This document shows, piece after piece, positions 1-8,885 of a DNA stretch of 64,000 bases. Source of the DNA: Ktedonobacter sp. SOSP1-85 (GTDB lineage: Bacteria > Chloroflexota > Ktedonobacteria > Ktedonobacterales > Ktedonobacteraceae); the NCBI RefSeq assembly GCF_016587415.1, contig NZ_BNJI01000001.1, positions 4,131,501 to 4,195,500 of the forward strand, in the 5' to 3' direction. The notes below the pieces were generated by a model. The model ran no database searches. It saw only the letters and a list, made by a program, of their open reading frames with translations, and was not told the DNA's origin. Each line of letters begins with the position of its first letter. Positions within the stretch are counted from its first letter, which is position 1. The position numbers were made by a program, and so were the translations under genes.

Positions 1-672
1 GGGTGCGTTGACGCTTACCTGGTAGCTTCCATCCTGAGCGCTCTCCGGGACGGTCAGCGTCGTGGTAAAGATTCCATCTGGACCCGCGGACTGCACGCTC
101 TGGCTGGTGATAGCTGAGCCATTGCTAACAATAGAGACGTTAATATTTTGTACTGGCAGCCAGCCAGTGCCCTGGACCGTAATCTTGTCGCCAGGGGCCG
201 CATTCTTAGGGGTGACCTTGATCGCAACCGGCTCCGCAACGGTAAAGTTGTTGCCAGAGAGGGCCTGCTCGTCCTGAGTGGTTGCACAGAGATAATAAGG
301 GGCCGAAGGGATGTTGGCGGCATCTGGCCAGTTCGTGTCAACCTTGAAACTGCCGCTGGCGTCAATGGTCGCGCTATCCGGGACAAAGGCCTTCATGTTG
401 CCGGTCACTTGACCAGGCTTACACTGATTGGGGTCGCTTACTGGTGTAGCGAAGAGTTTGGCAGTGCCGTTGGGTTTAAAACCCGTTCCCGTGAGCGTCA
501 CCTTCGTGCCAGGGTGGCCAATAAGAATCGAGCTTGTCGCTCCTGGTTGCGCTATGGTAACTGTAGGACCTGCGGCATGTGCCAGCGCAGGCTGAAGCGA
601 AGCCGCCAGGCTAAGGGCGAACAGGCCGCAGATCGCTAGCAGGCTGAGGCGTTGCAGAAATATCTTAAACAC
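1..672 (-). CDS. Secreted protein with Ig/IPT-like repeats (3' end outside window)
   Basis: The reading frame is open to the window edge, so the C-terminus is missing. I place the start at a GTG at 670-672, preceded at seven bases by AGGAG. The product starts with a typical signal peptide: basic MFKIFLQR, a Leu/Ala-rich core, and an Ala-His-Ala cleavage region near residue 33. The rest is rich in Thr, Val, Gly and Pro. Two segments (VTLTGTGFKPNGT and ITVQGTGWLPVQN) look like repeated beta-sandwich units of the Ig/IPT type, found in surface or exported proteins. No enzymatic motif is visible. The function is unknown; it is probably an extracellular structural or binding protein. Confidence 0.7.
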   Translation of the reverse strand, partial: MFKIFLQRLSLLAICGLFALSLAASLQPALAHAAGPTVTIAQPGATSSILIGHPGTKVTLTGTGFKPNGTAKLFATPVSDPNQCKPGQVTGNMKAFVPDSATIDASGSFKVDTNWPDAANIPSAPYYLCATTQDEQALSGNNFTVAEPVAIKVTPKNAAPGDKITVQGTGWLPVQNINVSIVSNGSAITSQSVQSAGPDGIFTTTLTVPESAQDGSYQVSVNAP

Positions 673-768
673 GATGAAGCTCTCCTGAAATTATTGCATC
701 GATATACATGATAGAACGTAATGGATATAACGCATGTAACAAATGCAAGTCCGGGTAGGATGGTCCCT

Positions 769-1518
769 TTAGCGAGAAGCGAGCGCGCGCTGGCGGAGCG
801 CCTCGTAGAGCGTGATGCTGCCCGCTACGGCCGCGTTAAGCGAATTAATATAGCCATGCATAGGCAGTTTGATCAGTACATCGCAGTGTTCGCGCACCAG
901 GCGCCCCATGCCTTTGCCTTCATTTCCCACAACCACGGCGAGCGCTCCCGTAAGATTGGCCTGCGTGTAGAGTGTATCTCCTTCGCCCGCCAGGCCCACG
1001 ACCCAGATATTTTGTTGTTTGAGATAGTCAATGGTGCGTGTGAGATTGGTTTCACGCGCAATCATAATATGCTCGGTTGCTCCGGCAGAGGTCTTGACGA
1101 CGGTCGCGTTAACCTCGGCGGCGCGATGCTCGGGAATAATGACCCCGTGCACCCCCGCCGCTTCGGCGGTGCGTAAGAGCGAACCCAGGTTATTGACGTC
1201 CTGAATCGAGTCGAGCAAGAGTAGGAACGGTGGCTCGTTACGTTGGGCTGCGAGGGCCAGAATGTCGTCGGTGCTGGCATATTCGCGCTCGGCGACAATA
1301 GCCACGCAGCCCTGGTGTACCGCGCCCTTGCTCATCTGGTCCAGGCGCGCGCGTGGCACGGTCTCGACTGGAATCTGGCGTTTTTGGGCCTCCTGAATAA
1401 TTGTGTTCAGGGTGCCTCCCTCGCGTTTACTTCCCTCTGCGAGCAGGATGCGCTTCACCTTGCGCACCGACTGTAGGGTCTCCATAATAGGATTGCGACC
1501 CCAGATATACTCTGACAT
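769..1518 (-). CDS. rlmB: 23S rRNA (guanosine-2'-O)-methyltransferase, TrmH/SpoU family (RlmB-like)
   Basis: This 249-residue protein has the SpoU architecture. An N-terminal substrate-binding domain starts SEYIWGRNPIMETL, followed by the knotted SAM-binding domain. The three conserved motifs are present: a region around LDSIQDVNNLGSLLRTAEA, then VVGNEGKGM, then KLPMHGYINSLNAAVAGSI near the C-terminus. The length matches RlmB, which methylates G2251 of 23S rRNA using S-adenosylmethionine. TrmH-family members can be confused on sequence alone, but the INSLNAAVA ending and N-terminal domain favour RlmB. It stands alone on the minus strand. An AGGG-type ribosome site lies just before the ATG. 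Confidence 0.9.
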   Translation of the reverse strand: MSEYIWGRNPIMETLQSVRKVKRILLAEGSKREGGTLNTIIQEAQKRQIPVETVPRARLDQMSKGAVHQGCVAIVAEREYASTDDILALAAQRNEPPFLLLLDSIQDVNNLGSLLRTAEAAGVHGVIIPEHRAAEVNATVVKTSAGATEHIMIARETNLTRTIDYLKQQNIWVVGLAGEGDTLYTQANLTGALAVVVGNEGKGMGRLVREHCDVLIKLPMHGYINSLNAAVAGSITLYEALRQRALASR

Positions 1519-1651
1519 AACTCCCTCTTCTCCACCGTTTTCCTCCCACTATAACAGTCTATGCGGAGTGGGGCAAGAAGTATAGGAGCATGGTGGGCTG
1601 AATTGGTACAGCAGTCAGCCCGTGGTATGTGGAGAGTCGCCTGATGTGTGA

Positions 1652-3460
1652 CTATTCCACGAGACCACCATACCAGAGCTGGCGCATCTCTTCAGAGTTC
1701 TCTAGCAGAGTGGAGAGTGTGCCTTGCGCCGCAATCTCGCCCTCTTTGAGCACAATGATATGGTCGGCGCGCTGGAGCACGGCCCGCCGGTGCGAGACGA
1801 CCAGGCACGTGGTCTGGCCCTGTTGTAGCAGACCTGCCAGTCGTGTCCACATTGTTTGCTCCGTTACCACATCCAGGGCGCTGGAGAGATCATCAAAGAT
1901 CAGTAGCGCGGGTTCGCGTATAAACATACGCGCCGCCGAGGCGCGCTGGATCTGTCCACCCGAGAGCTTGACGCCACGTGTTCCCACCAGAGTTTCAATG
2001 CCCTGCTCAAGCGCGTCCAGGTCGCGCTCCATCACGGCCTGCTCGATGGCTTGCTGGAGACGCGCTGGCTCTGGTTCGAGTCCCAGCAAGATATTTTCGC
2101 GTAGGGTAGCGCTAAAGAGGCGTGGCACCTGGGGCGTATAGGCACTTCTGGGTGGTACAAAGAATGCCGCGGGTTCGCTAACCAGCTTTCCATTCCAGAA
2201 GATTTCCCCGCCCTGAGGTGGCAGGAGGCCGAGCAATGTCTGTACAAGCGTTGTCTTGCCCGAGCCGATGCGCCCGGTAATCACGGTGAGTGTACCCCGG
2301 CGCAGGCTTAGATCAATATGGGCGATCCCGCGCCCCGTTTCAGGATAACAATAGCTCAGGTCACGCACCTCAAGCGACTCCAGGTTACGCTCGCTTTCAG
2401 GCAGCATCGAAGGCTGCGGAATGTCCCCGGTGAGATAGAGAGGGTGATGCTCTACCAGGCGTTCGGCCGGTGCCCCCTGTAAGAGTGTATGCATGCGAGA
2501 GAACGAGACACCCGTCTGGGTGTAATAGGCCAGAAAGATGCCAAAGAACTGCACAAACTCCGTCACAAAGGAGAGGTAATAGATGAAGAGTGCCAGGTCG
2601 CCCACCCCCAGGTCACGCGTATGCATGGACTGGGCCGCCAGAAGCAAGATGAGGCCCGTACCAATGCCTACGATGTTACTAAAGGTCGAGCTAAGAATCT
2701 GCGTCAACACGCTATCCTTGAGCATGGCAACGCGCCTGCGCTCGTTGAGCATGTCGAAGTTGCGCAGAACGTGTGGCTCGGCTGCCGCGACCTGGATGGC
2801 CTGCACCGAGGAGAAGATCTCACCGATGGCGCTGGTCACCTTTCCAGTTGCCTGGCGGCTGGCGACGCGATACTTGCTCAGGCGATTGCGCATAAGTTGG
2901 GTAATGGCCAGCACGCCCGCCAGGGGGAAGAAGACCAGCAGCGTAATTGTTGTGTTGATGCGCAGCAAGATGAACACGGCCACAAGCGCGAAGAGAATTT
3001 CGCCGATGCTGTCCAGGGTCCAGCTAATGGCGTTCTCGGCCTGGTTGGCGTCATCACGGAAGCGACTGATGGCTTCGCCGGGAGAGCCTGGGACCGCCCG
3101 TGCTCCTGGCCGCTCTAAGATGCGTGCTAGCAGGTTGCGTCGCAGAATATTGGACATCGAGAAGCGATGCAAGTTATCGACGAGTCCACCAAAGAGAAAG
3201 AGCGCAGCCTGCCCAAGGGCGATAGCCACCAGGGCCGCGATCAGCAGCCAGAGTTCGCGATTGAAATGTCCCGAGAGTGTCAATGTATTGAAGAATTGTT
3301 GCGCGATTAGCCCTGGGAGGAGGGGTGCCATGTGCAGGATAATCCAGATGAGCGCGTTGCCCAGATAGAGCCAGGGGCGGTAGCGCATCAGGCCCCACAG
3401 GTATTGATAGGTCTTCAACGGCGGTACATCAGGTGTGTTATATTTTATATCAGATCTCAT
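1652..3460 (-). CDS. ABC exporter half-transporter (degenerate-site subunit)
   Basis: The 602 residues are an N-terminal six-helix transmembrane domain and a C-terminal nucleotide-binding domain. Visible motifs are Walker A GRIGSGKTT, signature LSGGQ, Walker B LLIFDD and H-loop VVSHR. The residue after the Walker B Asp, normally the catalytic Glu, is Asp. The gene overlaps the upstream ABC gene by four bases (ATGA), so the two are translationally coupled. The upstream partner has the catalytic Glu but a changed signature (LSAGE). Together they would form one canonical and one degenerate ATP site, as in heterodimeric exporters such as BmrCD or TM287/288. The substrate (lipid, drug or peptide) cannot be read from the sequence. 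Confidence 0.88.
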   Translation of the reverse strand: MRSDIKYNTPDVPPLKTYQYLWGLMRYRPWLYLGNALIWIILHMAPLLPGLIAQQFFNTLTLSGHFNRELWLLIAALVAIALGQAALFLFGGLVDNLHRFSMSNILRRNLLARILERPGARAVPGSPGEAISRFRDDANQAENAISWTLDSIGEILFALVAVFILLRINTTITLLVFFPLAGVLAITQLMRNRLSKYRVASRQATGKVTSAIGEIFSSVQAIQVAAAEPHVLRNFDMLNERRRVAMLKDSVLTQILSSTFSNIVGIGTGLILLLAAQSMHTRDLGVGDLALFIYYLSFVTEFVQFFGIFLAYYTQTGVSFSRMHTLLQGAPAERLVEHHPLYLTGDIPQPSMLPESERNLESLEVRDLSYCYPETGRGIAHIDLSLRRGTLTVITGRIGSGKTTLVQTLLGLLPPQGGEIFWNGKLVSEPAAFFVPPRSAYTPQVPRLFSATLRENILLGLEPEPARLQQAIEQAVMERDLDALEQGIETLVGTRGVKLSGGQIQRASAARMFIREPALLIFDDLSSALDVVTEQTMWTRLAGLLQQGQTTCLVVSHRRAVLQRADHIIVLKEGEIAAQGTLSTLLENSEEMRQLWYGGLVE

Positions 3461-5217
3461 GCCAGCACCTCTTCTAGCCCGGTCTTGAGCAGATAGGAGA
3501 AACGAGAGTCGGGATCATTGGCCAGGTCTATGCGTGCTCCCTGCTCAAGGATGTGTCCATCCTCAAGCACCATAATCTTGTCGGCGCGCTGGATTGTCCC
3601 CAGGCGATGCGCGATAATGATTGCCGTACGCCCTGCAAGCAGCTTGCTTGTGGCCTGCTCAATCAACTGCTCGGTGGCCGGATCCAGACGGGATGAGGCC
3701 TCATCCAGGATCACCAGGCCGGGATCGGCGAGAAAGATGCGTGTAAAGGCCAGGAGCTGAGCCTCGCCCGCGGAGAGACCCTCGCCATCGGAACCCAGCT
3801 CGGTATCCAAACCTTCTGGAAGCGAGCGTAACCATGGACCCAGGCCCAGACTCTCTAGCGTCTCCAGGATACGGCTATCGAGAATACTGGCGTTAAAGAA
3901 GGTCAGGTTATCGCGCACGCTGGCATGGAAGAGCTGCACATCTTGCGTCACCATTCCGACACGCTGGCGCAGGTCCGCGAGGCGTGTAGCGCGTATAGGA
4001 ACATTTCCCAGACGAATCTCGCCGCTCTGAGCCTCGTAGAGGCGTAGCAGCAGGCGGGCTGTCGTCGTTTTTCCGCTTCCTGTGCGTCCCAGCAGGCCGA
4101 GCACCTTGCCAGGAGCCAGGTCAAAAGAGAGGTCATGTAGCACCGTATCCTGCTCGTTGTAGCTAAAGCTAACGCGCGTAAAGGAGACGGCGAGCGGGCC
4201 TGAAGGGAGCGAGAGGGGCGCAGGCGCGTCCGTGATCGTGGGCTGCGTGCGCAGGAGCAGGCGGATGCGCTCGATACCCGCGCCAGCCTTCTGTAGATTT
4301 TGGAGCTCACGCCGGATCTGGTCGATAGGTTGGTTCAACAGGTTGGTGCAGTAGAAGATAAAGTAAACCGCGCCCGGCGAGATCAACTTCTGGCTCCAGA
4401 GGTAGGCGCCAAGCGCGAAGGCCATGGCATTGCCAACGCCGAAGATCGCGATGGTTGTCACAAAGGTTGAAAACCCCATGAGCGCGGCGCGCCGGTTGAA
4501 CGGGTACCAGGAGCATAGCAGGGTATAGAAGCGCCACAGAACATAACCAGCCGCGCCATTGGCACGTATATCGCTGGTGCCCGCGAGCTGTTCGCCCATG
4601 AAGCCATAAAACTCGGCGCTTTTCTGGCGATCCGCGGTCTCAGAGCGAATCGCGAAATTGCGGATACGCAGCAGGATATAGGTTGCCAGGAGCGCGAACA
4701 CGCCCATCACTAAGCCGACCAACCAGTGTTGCTGGAACAGGATCAGGATCAAGCCCAGGATCAGCAAGATGTTACTGGCAACCAGTACAAACGAGCGCGA
4801 GAAGAAAGTGGAGAGCGCATCCACATCTCCATCAATGCGCTCGATCAACTCACCCGAGGTATGTGACTTGTGAAAGGCGAGATCCAGGCGCAGGCAGTGC
4901 GCGACCAGGTCGGCGCGTAAGCGGTTGGTTGCCGTCCAGGCCACGTTCTCGCTGACATATGTCTCCAGGATCGTTGCGCCCTGATTGAGCAGGGCCAGGC
5001 CAACAAAGAGCAGGCCAGCCAGCAGGAGGGTGGACTGGTCGCCGCCGCCCAGTGTGGTATCGATAAAGTAGCGTAGAATATAGGGATTAACGAGTTGGAA
5101 TACAAGAATAGAGAGCAGGAGCAAGGTAATAAGACTCATGCGTCGCCATTGTGGTCCGAGATAGGTACACAAGAGCTGGGTATACGTGAGCGTCGCAGTG
5201 CGTTGTGAGTCCGGCAC
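3457..5217 (-). CDS. ABC exporter half-transporter (consensus Walker B subunit)
   Basis: This is a transmembrane domain followed by a nucleotide-binding domain with Walker A GRTGSGKTT, altered signature LSAGE, Walker B LVILDE and H-loop IIAHR. I choose the GTG at 5215-5217 because GGAAAGGA lies about nine bases upstream. It begins VPDSQRTATLTYTQ directly before the first membrane helix. In-frame ATGs at 5298 and 5268 would add 27 or 17 residues but have poor ribosome sites. It is the first gene of a two-gene operon with the ABC half-subunit that overlaps its end. The pair is inferred to work as a heterodimeric exporter in the cytoplasmic membrane. Confidence 0.86.
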   Translation of the reverse strand: MPDSQRTATLTYTQLLCTYLGPQWRRMSLITLLLLSILVFQLVNPYILRYFIDTTLGGGDQSTLLLAGLLFVGLALLNQGATILETYVSENVAWTATNRLRADLVAHCLRLDLAFHKSHTSGELIERIDGDVDALSTFFSRSFVLVASNILLILGLILILFQQHWLVGLVMGVFALLATYILLRIRNFAIRSETADRQKSAEFYGFMGEQLAGTSDIRANGAAGYVLWRFYTLLCSWYPFNRRAALMGFSTFVTTIAIFGVGNAMAFALGAYLWSQKLISPGAVYFIFYCTNLLNQPIDQIRRELQNLQKAGAGIERIRLLLRTQPTITDAPAPLSLPSGPLAVSFTRVSFSYNEQDTVLHDLSFDLAPGKVLGLLGRTGSGKTTTARLLLRLYEAQSGEIRLGNVPIRATRLADLRQRVGMVTQDVQLFHASVRDNLTFFNASILDSRILETLESLGLGPWLRSLPEGLDTELGSDGEGLSAGEAQLLAFTRIFLADPGLVILDEASSRLDPATEQLIEQATSKLLAGRTAIIIAHRLGTIQRADKIMVLEDGHILEQGARIDLANDPDSRFSYLLKTGLEEVLA

Positions 5218-5612
5218 GAAGCTACATCCTTTCCTATAGACGTGTTGGGCGTTGTAGGTTGGCCTCATATTTCCTGGAGTAGATGTCTGCAACGTCATAA
5301 GACAGAGGAAGACAGCACATAGAAGGGCATCAGAGGCACAGAGTGGCGATAAGACCTCTCAAGAGAGTGAGTGGCCCGGTGGCACGTTCTTGCGGCCTCG
5401 TGACTTGCTTAGAAGAGAAATGAGCAGCGTCGCTTTGATGTCTAGAAGATGTAATGCGAGGCCCGAAGTGCGCCAGGAAGATCGCTCTTTGGAGAGACAT
5501 GCCCCTTGGGGGTGTCATGCTGAATATGCTTTGTTGTTGTCATCAGCGCTGGCCTCTTTCTATTGGATTTCTTCTATAAGCATACCATAGACTGCGTGTT
5601 CATAGCAATAAT
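5218..5612. other. Intergenic region, no gene recognised
   Basis: About 395 bases between the ABC operon start and the hairpin at 5613. Short frames on both strands lack ribosome sites and family features. It should hold the ABC operon promoter, but I could not point to a convincing -35/-10 pair. Confidence 0.4.
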
Positions 5613-5661
5613 AAAAGAAGAAGCTGCTGGTGGCCGAGAGCCGCCAGCAGCTTCTTCTTTT
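5613..5661. terminator. Hairpin terminator between IscB element and ABC operon
   Basis: Arms of about 21 bases (AAAAGAAGAAGCTGCTGG and its complement) enclose a short CGAGAG-containing loop. The A-rich and T-rich flanks make it a plausible bidirectional intrinsic terminator. It lies downstream of iscB on the minus strand. Confidence 0.6.
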
Positions 5662-5669
5662 ATCCGAAT

Positions 5670-5714
5670 GTGGCAAGAAAACCACGAAGTCTTTAGCTTC
5701 GTGGTTTTCTTGCC
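5670..5714 (-). repeat. Right-end hairpin of the IscB element
   Basis: A 19-base perfect stem (TGGCAAGAAAACCACGAAG and complement) closes a seven-base loop. Read on the iscB sense strand, the tip is AGCTAAAGACT, identical to the tip of the hairpin at 7261-7283. Matching subterminal hairpins at both ends are typical of IS200/IS605-type single-strand transposons recognised by TnpA. The hairpin overlaps the last codons of iscB. Confidence 0.6.
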
Positions 5715-6994
5715 ACATTCTCCCCTGATTCATTGGCAGTGGATGAGATATGCGGCATGGGCGCTTGACACATCATCCATGAAGATCGTGCCCTCACTCG
5801 CTTCATCTTCTCAAACTTCGGAATTGGCTTGAGATCGACCTTGTTCCCATCAATGTCCATCAGAATGGCATAGCCAGTAGACATTCGCCCTTTAATAAGG
5901 TACTCCTGTCCCTGATACCGCACCATATCAAATTTCCGAAAACCGCCAATTTTCCCCGTGAGAATACGTTGTTCGCTGTGTCGCCCTTTGGTTTGCTGGT
6001 AATCTCCATCGGGGACGCATCGCTTCTTGAGAATCACCGTGGTCTGAAACGTGGGCATGGCCCCTCGCGTGGCAATCAAGACCGCATCAAAGCAATGCTC
6101 CTTGGGCAAGCCTGCTATCTGACGGTGTTCTTTGGTCACAAATCCCCACGTTTCCTCTGCCTGAACCTGCTTCAACAATTGAAGACGAATGCTATTCATC
6201 TGTGTGGCATGGTTCAAGTTTCCTTTCTTCTTACCAGCGCGCTTGAGCGTCACGGTTCCGGCATGCAGCCCATCGTGACAGGTTTTGCAGAGGGTGAGTA
6301 AATTGGCTTCTTCATCACTGCCGTTCTGACTGCGAAAAACGATATGATGGACTTCTAACCGCTTGTCTTTCGATTTTCCTGCACAGTGTTGGCAGGTATA
6401 GCTATCGCGTGTTAGCACATAGGCTTTGATATTGGCAAAACCATAGTTGATGCCCTTCTGGTAGAGCCACTTGTGCTTTAAAACGTTAGAATTTTTAAGG
6501 GCATGGGGATCAAATGTTCCTGTTTCCAGCACAATATGACGAATGGGCAGGATGGATTGCACAAAACGGATTTCCCGCAGGTGGGCGTCAATTTTACTAC
6601 GCATCGTGGGAGAGAAGCGACCTGTTTTGATGGAGTTCTTGCGATTACGCCATCGTGCTTTTCTATATCTGGTCTTTCGGTTGCGCCGGTTCCGGCGATA
6701 CTTTACACGCTCTTTCATGGTGGTGGCAATATCATTGCGAACCTGCACTTCTGACAAATACACCACCTGCCCCTGCGTATCGGCCACCGCTGAACCAATC
6801 ACGGCACTGCCCGTATCTACCCCAAGGGTCAATGGTTGGGTGGAGGTCGTTGATGGCTGAACCAACAACTTGATCGTAAAGGGCGTTCTCCTTTTGACTT
6901 TGGCCTTGCCATCTTTAAGGAGTAATCGTGCAATAGCACACGAACATGGCATCAATGGCGTGCCATCTGGTGCCAATACATACACAACGTTCAT
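5693..6994 (-). CDS. iscB: IscB RNA-guided HNH/RuvC endonuclease
   Basis: The 433-residue protein has every IscB hallmark in order: an N-terminal PLMP motif (13-16), RuvC-I with D60 (LGVDTGSA), an Arg-rich bridge helix (about 93-120), RuvC-II with E157 (IVLETG), an HNH domain with two CxxC pairs (C201/C204, C236/C239), H216/H217, N231 and H240, then RuvC-III with H300 and D303. All catalytic residues look intact. I start at the ATG at 6992-6994 with AAGGA eight bases upstream. The longer upstream frame is the omega RNA region, not protein. IscB is the ancestor of Cas9 and cuts DNA under guidance of the adjacent omega RNA. No tnpA accompanies it. Confidence 0.93.
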   Translation of the reverse strand: MNVVYVLAPDGTPLMPCSCAIARLLLKDGKAKVKRRTPFTIKLLVQPSTTSTQPLTLGVDTGSAVIGSAVADTQGQVVYLSEVQVRNDIATTMKERVKYRRNRRNRKTRYRKARWRNRKNSIKTGRFSPTMRSKIDAHLREIRFVQSILPIRHIVLETGTFDPHALKNSNVLKHKWLYQKGINYGFANIKAYVLTRDSYTCQHCAGKSKDKRLEVHHIVFRSQNGSDEEANLLTLCKTCHDGLHAGTVTLKRAGKKKGNLNHATQMNSIRLQLLKQVQAEETWGFVTKEHRQIAGLPKEHCFDAVLIATRGAMPTFQTTVILKKRCVPDGDYQQTKGRHSEQRILTGKIGGFRKFDMVRYQGQEYLIKGRMSTGYAILMDIDGNKVDLKPIPKFEKMKRVRARSSWMMCQAPMPHISSTANESGENVARKPRS

Positions 6995-7283
6995 CGAAAA
7001 TTCCTTTTCAGAAAAATGCTCTGCCAGGTGGCAGGTGGTGCGTATCCCTGTACTGCGACCATACAGGGAATCCGACTTCATCTCGACAAGGTTCAGAAGG
7101 CTTGTTGGGCCTGAATCACCGGGACTTCCCTCATCCCTACTTAAACTCAGGCGATAGAGCAACCGTCTGATGCGTCAAGGGTTGGTATCATGACCTTCCA
7201 AACATAGCTCACCTTTCGGTGGCTGAGTCTGGTGAACTCAGGCTTCCTCTTCCGAAGAAGCCGCTCAGTCTTTAGCTGAGCGG
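6995..7283 (-). ncRNA. HEARO / omega RNA of iscB
   Basis: The 289 bases directly before iscB carry no independent gene and can fold into several stems. These are the terminal hairpin at 7261-7283, a stem around CTTCTTCGGAAGAGGAAG, one with TCACCAGACTCAGCCACC, and a hairpin with arms TCCCTGTA/TACAGGGA near 7045-7072. The RNA would end at the iscB ribosome site. Known IscB omega RNAs lie exactly here, with a guide of about 16 nt at the 5' end taken from the flank. The predicted guide is therefore the complement of 7284-7299, AGAGAAGAGTGAACTA. Placement and class are well supported; exact ends are inferred. Confidence 0.8.
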
Positions 7284-7299
7284 TAGTTCACTCTTCTCT

Positions 7300-8670
7300 C
7301 TACCAGCTTGAGAGGCGGTCTTTCTGGGGAGTGGGCCAGAGTTCCGGATAGATTACATAGGTTGTACCATTTGAATACTTCAGCCAGACATTCTGGAAGG
7401 CCTGGCGTGGATAGACAATCTGGACGGCGTCGTCGCTGGCGGCGGCTGGATCATTGGTAATGACATCACCACTGGCCGTAAAGCCCTTGACGACGAGCAG
7501 GTGCCCACCAGAGGAGGGGATAGGCGTACCAGGTAGCTCGCCTTTCTTATAAGCGAGACTGACGACGATGGGTACGCCAAACTTAATCCACTGCTCGATC
7601 TGACTAAGCGAGTACATACGAGTAACAAAGGAACGCAGGCCATAGCTACCGGAGTAACCCGTATTAAAGGGCCAGTTGCCCGTGCCTTCGTACGTGAAGT
7701 CATAGGTATCGCGAGCCGCGTCGGGAACGGTCTGTGTCAATTTTGGGTAGTGGAGCAGGTTGGACCAGTAGGCCATGACCATGCTGGTCGAGGTTGGGCT
7801 GCACCAGACCTCGCCGCCACCACCATAGCCGAGGCCGTTGTATTCAGGCAGCATCTGCGAGCGCTGAGGCACATTCAGGCTCTTGCCCCAAACATGCTGA
7901 TCGGGCGCGACCTGCGGTGTATGCGCTGGATCTGAATCGTAGGAGGCGAAGGCCGTGACGCGTCGAATATCAGGTGTCACCGTGGGTGAGGTTGTAAACA
8001 GGGTCAGGCTGAGTTGATAGGCGGTCGCGGGCGTGTCTCCCGTAAAGAAGGTATCGGTCGCGATGCTACCACCATCATCATACTGTCCATCGATGCTGTG
8101 GCGCTTGATGGTGCTGAAATCACTGGCCCAGATCGGGAGATCATACCAGTGTGTCCAGGTGCCATTCTCTAGCACGCGAATATGGGTCTCAATCCAGGTG
8201 CCAGCGGGCGTCTCAGCATTCCAGGAGGCGACAGATGTGGTGAAGGGTTGATTGGTCGTATGCACGGGCGAGAGAATCGTCCCGAAATAGAAGGAGCCAG
8301 CATTGTAGTAGTTATAATCGGGGCTATAGGCCCCGGGCGCGTAGGGGTCTTGTCCCGCGCATAGGCCAACCGAGGCCGCGAAGGATGCTGTCCCACCATC
8401 AATAGCGTCAGACGAGCAGGTCAGCTTCTTCTCTGAATCAAGCTTGAGGTGTCCAAATGGCGTTACCTGGACACCATTGAGGGACCAGGCCGCAAAGTCG
8501 TGATGCGAGTCCTGCTGCCAGAACTCATCATACTGCGCGGGCGTATCGGCTCGCGTGGCTGCCTGGACCGATTGTCCCGCGAGCAGTGAGAGGCAGAGCA
8601 GGGCCAGGAGCGTGCTAAGGGAGAAGCGCAAGATACTGCCGCGCTTCCCCTGAGTGTGAAATAGCTTCAT
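7300..8670 (-). CDS. Secreted C39-like cysteine peptidase
   Basis: This 456-residue protein has a clear signal peptide (basic MKLFHTQGKRG, Leu-rich core, cleavage after SVQAA near residue 38). After a beta-rich N-terminal half comes a peptidase_C39_2-like domain with the active Cys in GEVWCSPTSTSMVMAYW and the catalytic His in SSGGHLLVVKGF, followed by ITNDPAA. These domains resemble bacteriocin-leader peptidases, but here no ABC exporter is fused, so it is an extracellular papain-like hydrolase of unknown substrate. A close paralogue follows at 8886-10163. The start has AAAGG about seven bases upstream. Confidence 0.82.
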   Translation of the reverse strand: MKLFHTQGKRGSILRFSLSTLLALLCLSLLAGQSVQAATRADTPAQYDEFWQQDSHHDFAAWSLNGVQVTPFGHLKLDSEKKLTCSSDAIDGGTASFAASVGLCAGQDPYAPGAYSPDYNYYNAGSFYFGTILSPVHTTNQPFTTSVASWNAETPAGTWIETHIRVLENGTWTHWYDLPIWASDFSTIKRHSIDGQYDDGGSIATDTFFTGDTPATAYQLSLTLFTTSPTVTPDIRRVTAFASYDSDPAHTPQVAPDQHVWGKSLNVPQRSQMLPEYNGLGYGGGGEVWCSPTSTSMVMAYWSNLLHYPKLTQTVPDAARDTYDFTYEGTGNWPFNTGYSGSYGLRSFVTRMYSLSQIEQWIKFGVPIVVSLAYKKGELPGTPIPSSGGHLLVVKGFTASGDVITNDPAAASDDAVQIVYPRQAFQNVWLKYSNGTTYVIYPELWPTPQKDRLSSW

Positions 8671-8773
8671 AGAGAACCTTTCTTCAAAAATAACAACAAT
8701 ATGTAAAGGGGTAAGTGAAAGATGTATGTCTAGAAGAAAGGGAGGATTGTCATATTAACTTCACTTACCCTAA

Positions 8774-8802
8774 AGTGTAGGAAGAAAGGTTGATAAAGTC
8801 AA
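8774..8802 (-). promoter_or_regulatory. Sigma-70-like promoter of the first C39 peptidase gene
   Basis: On the minus strand TTGACT (8797-8802) and TACACT (8774-8779) are separated by 17 bases, about 100 bases before the start codon. The paralogous gene has the same two hexamers (10301-10330), which supports function. Confidence 0.55.
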
Positions 8803-8825
8803 GTGCAAGAATTTATGCATGGATA

Positions 8826-8874
8826 AGAGAGTGGCATGATATGCAAGTGAAGACCGCACACCATGCCACTCTCT
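8826..8874. terminator. Hairpin after the second C39 peptidase gene
   Basis: Thirteen-base perfect arms (AGAGAGTGGCATG and complement) with a 23-base loop lie 12 bases beyond the stop codon of the gene ending at 8886. There is no U-tract. Confidence 0.5.
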
Positions 8875-8885
8875 CTGCTATTTTC

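Larger units (their letters stand above)
5670..7283 (-). mobile_element. IS200/IS605-like element carrying iscB and omega RNA, no tnpA
   Basis: The unit runs from the hairpin at 7261-7283 (left end in iscB sense), through the HEARO/omega RNA and iscB, to the hairpin at 5670-5714. No Y1 transposase gene is present, so it would have to be moved in trans. The left end sits 16 bases beyond the stop codon of the C39 peptidase gene, so the insertion left that gene intact. Exact ends are inferred from the hairpins and no flanking duplication is expected in this family. Confidence 0.65.

Noticed and set aside
721..1176. Plus-strand frame opposite rlmB
   Set aside because: It is antisense to a clear RNA methyltransferase gene and resembles no protein family.
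6995..7162. N-terminal extension of IscB upstream of 6994
   Set aside because: The extra 56 residues lie in the structured HEARO region, are not family-like, and the ATG at 6994 has a good AAGGA site.
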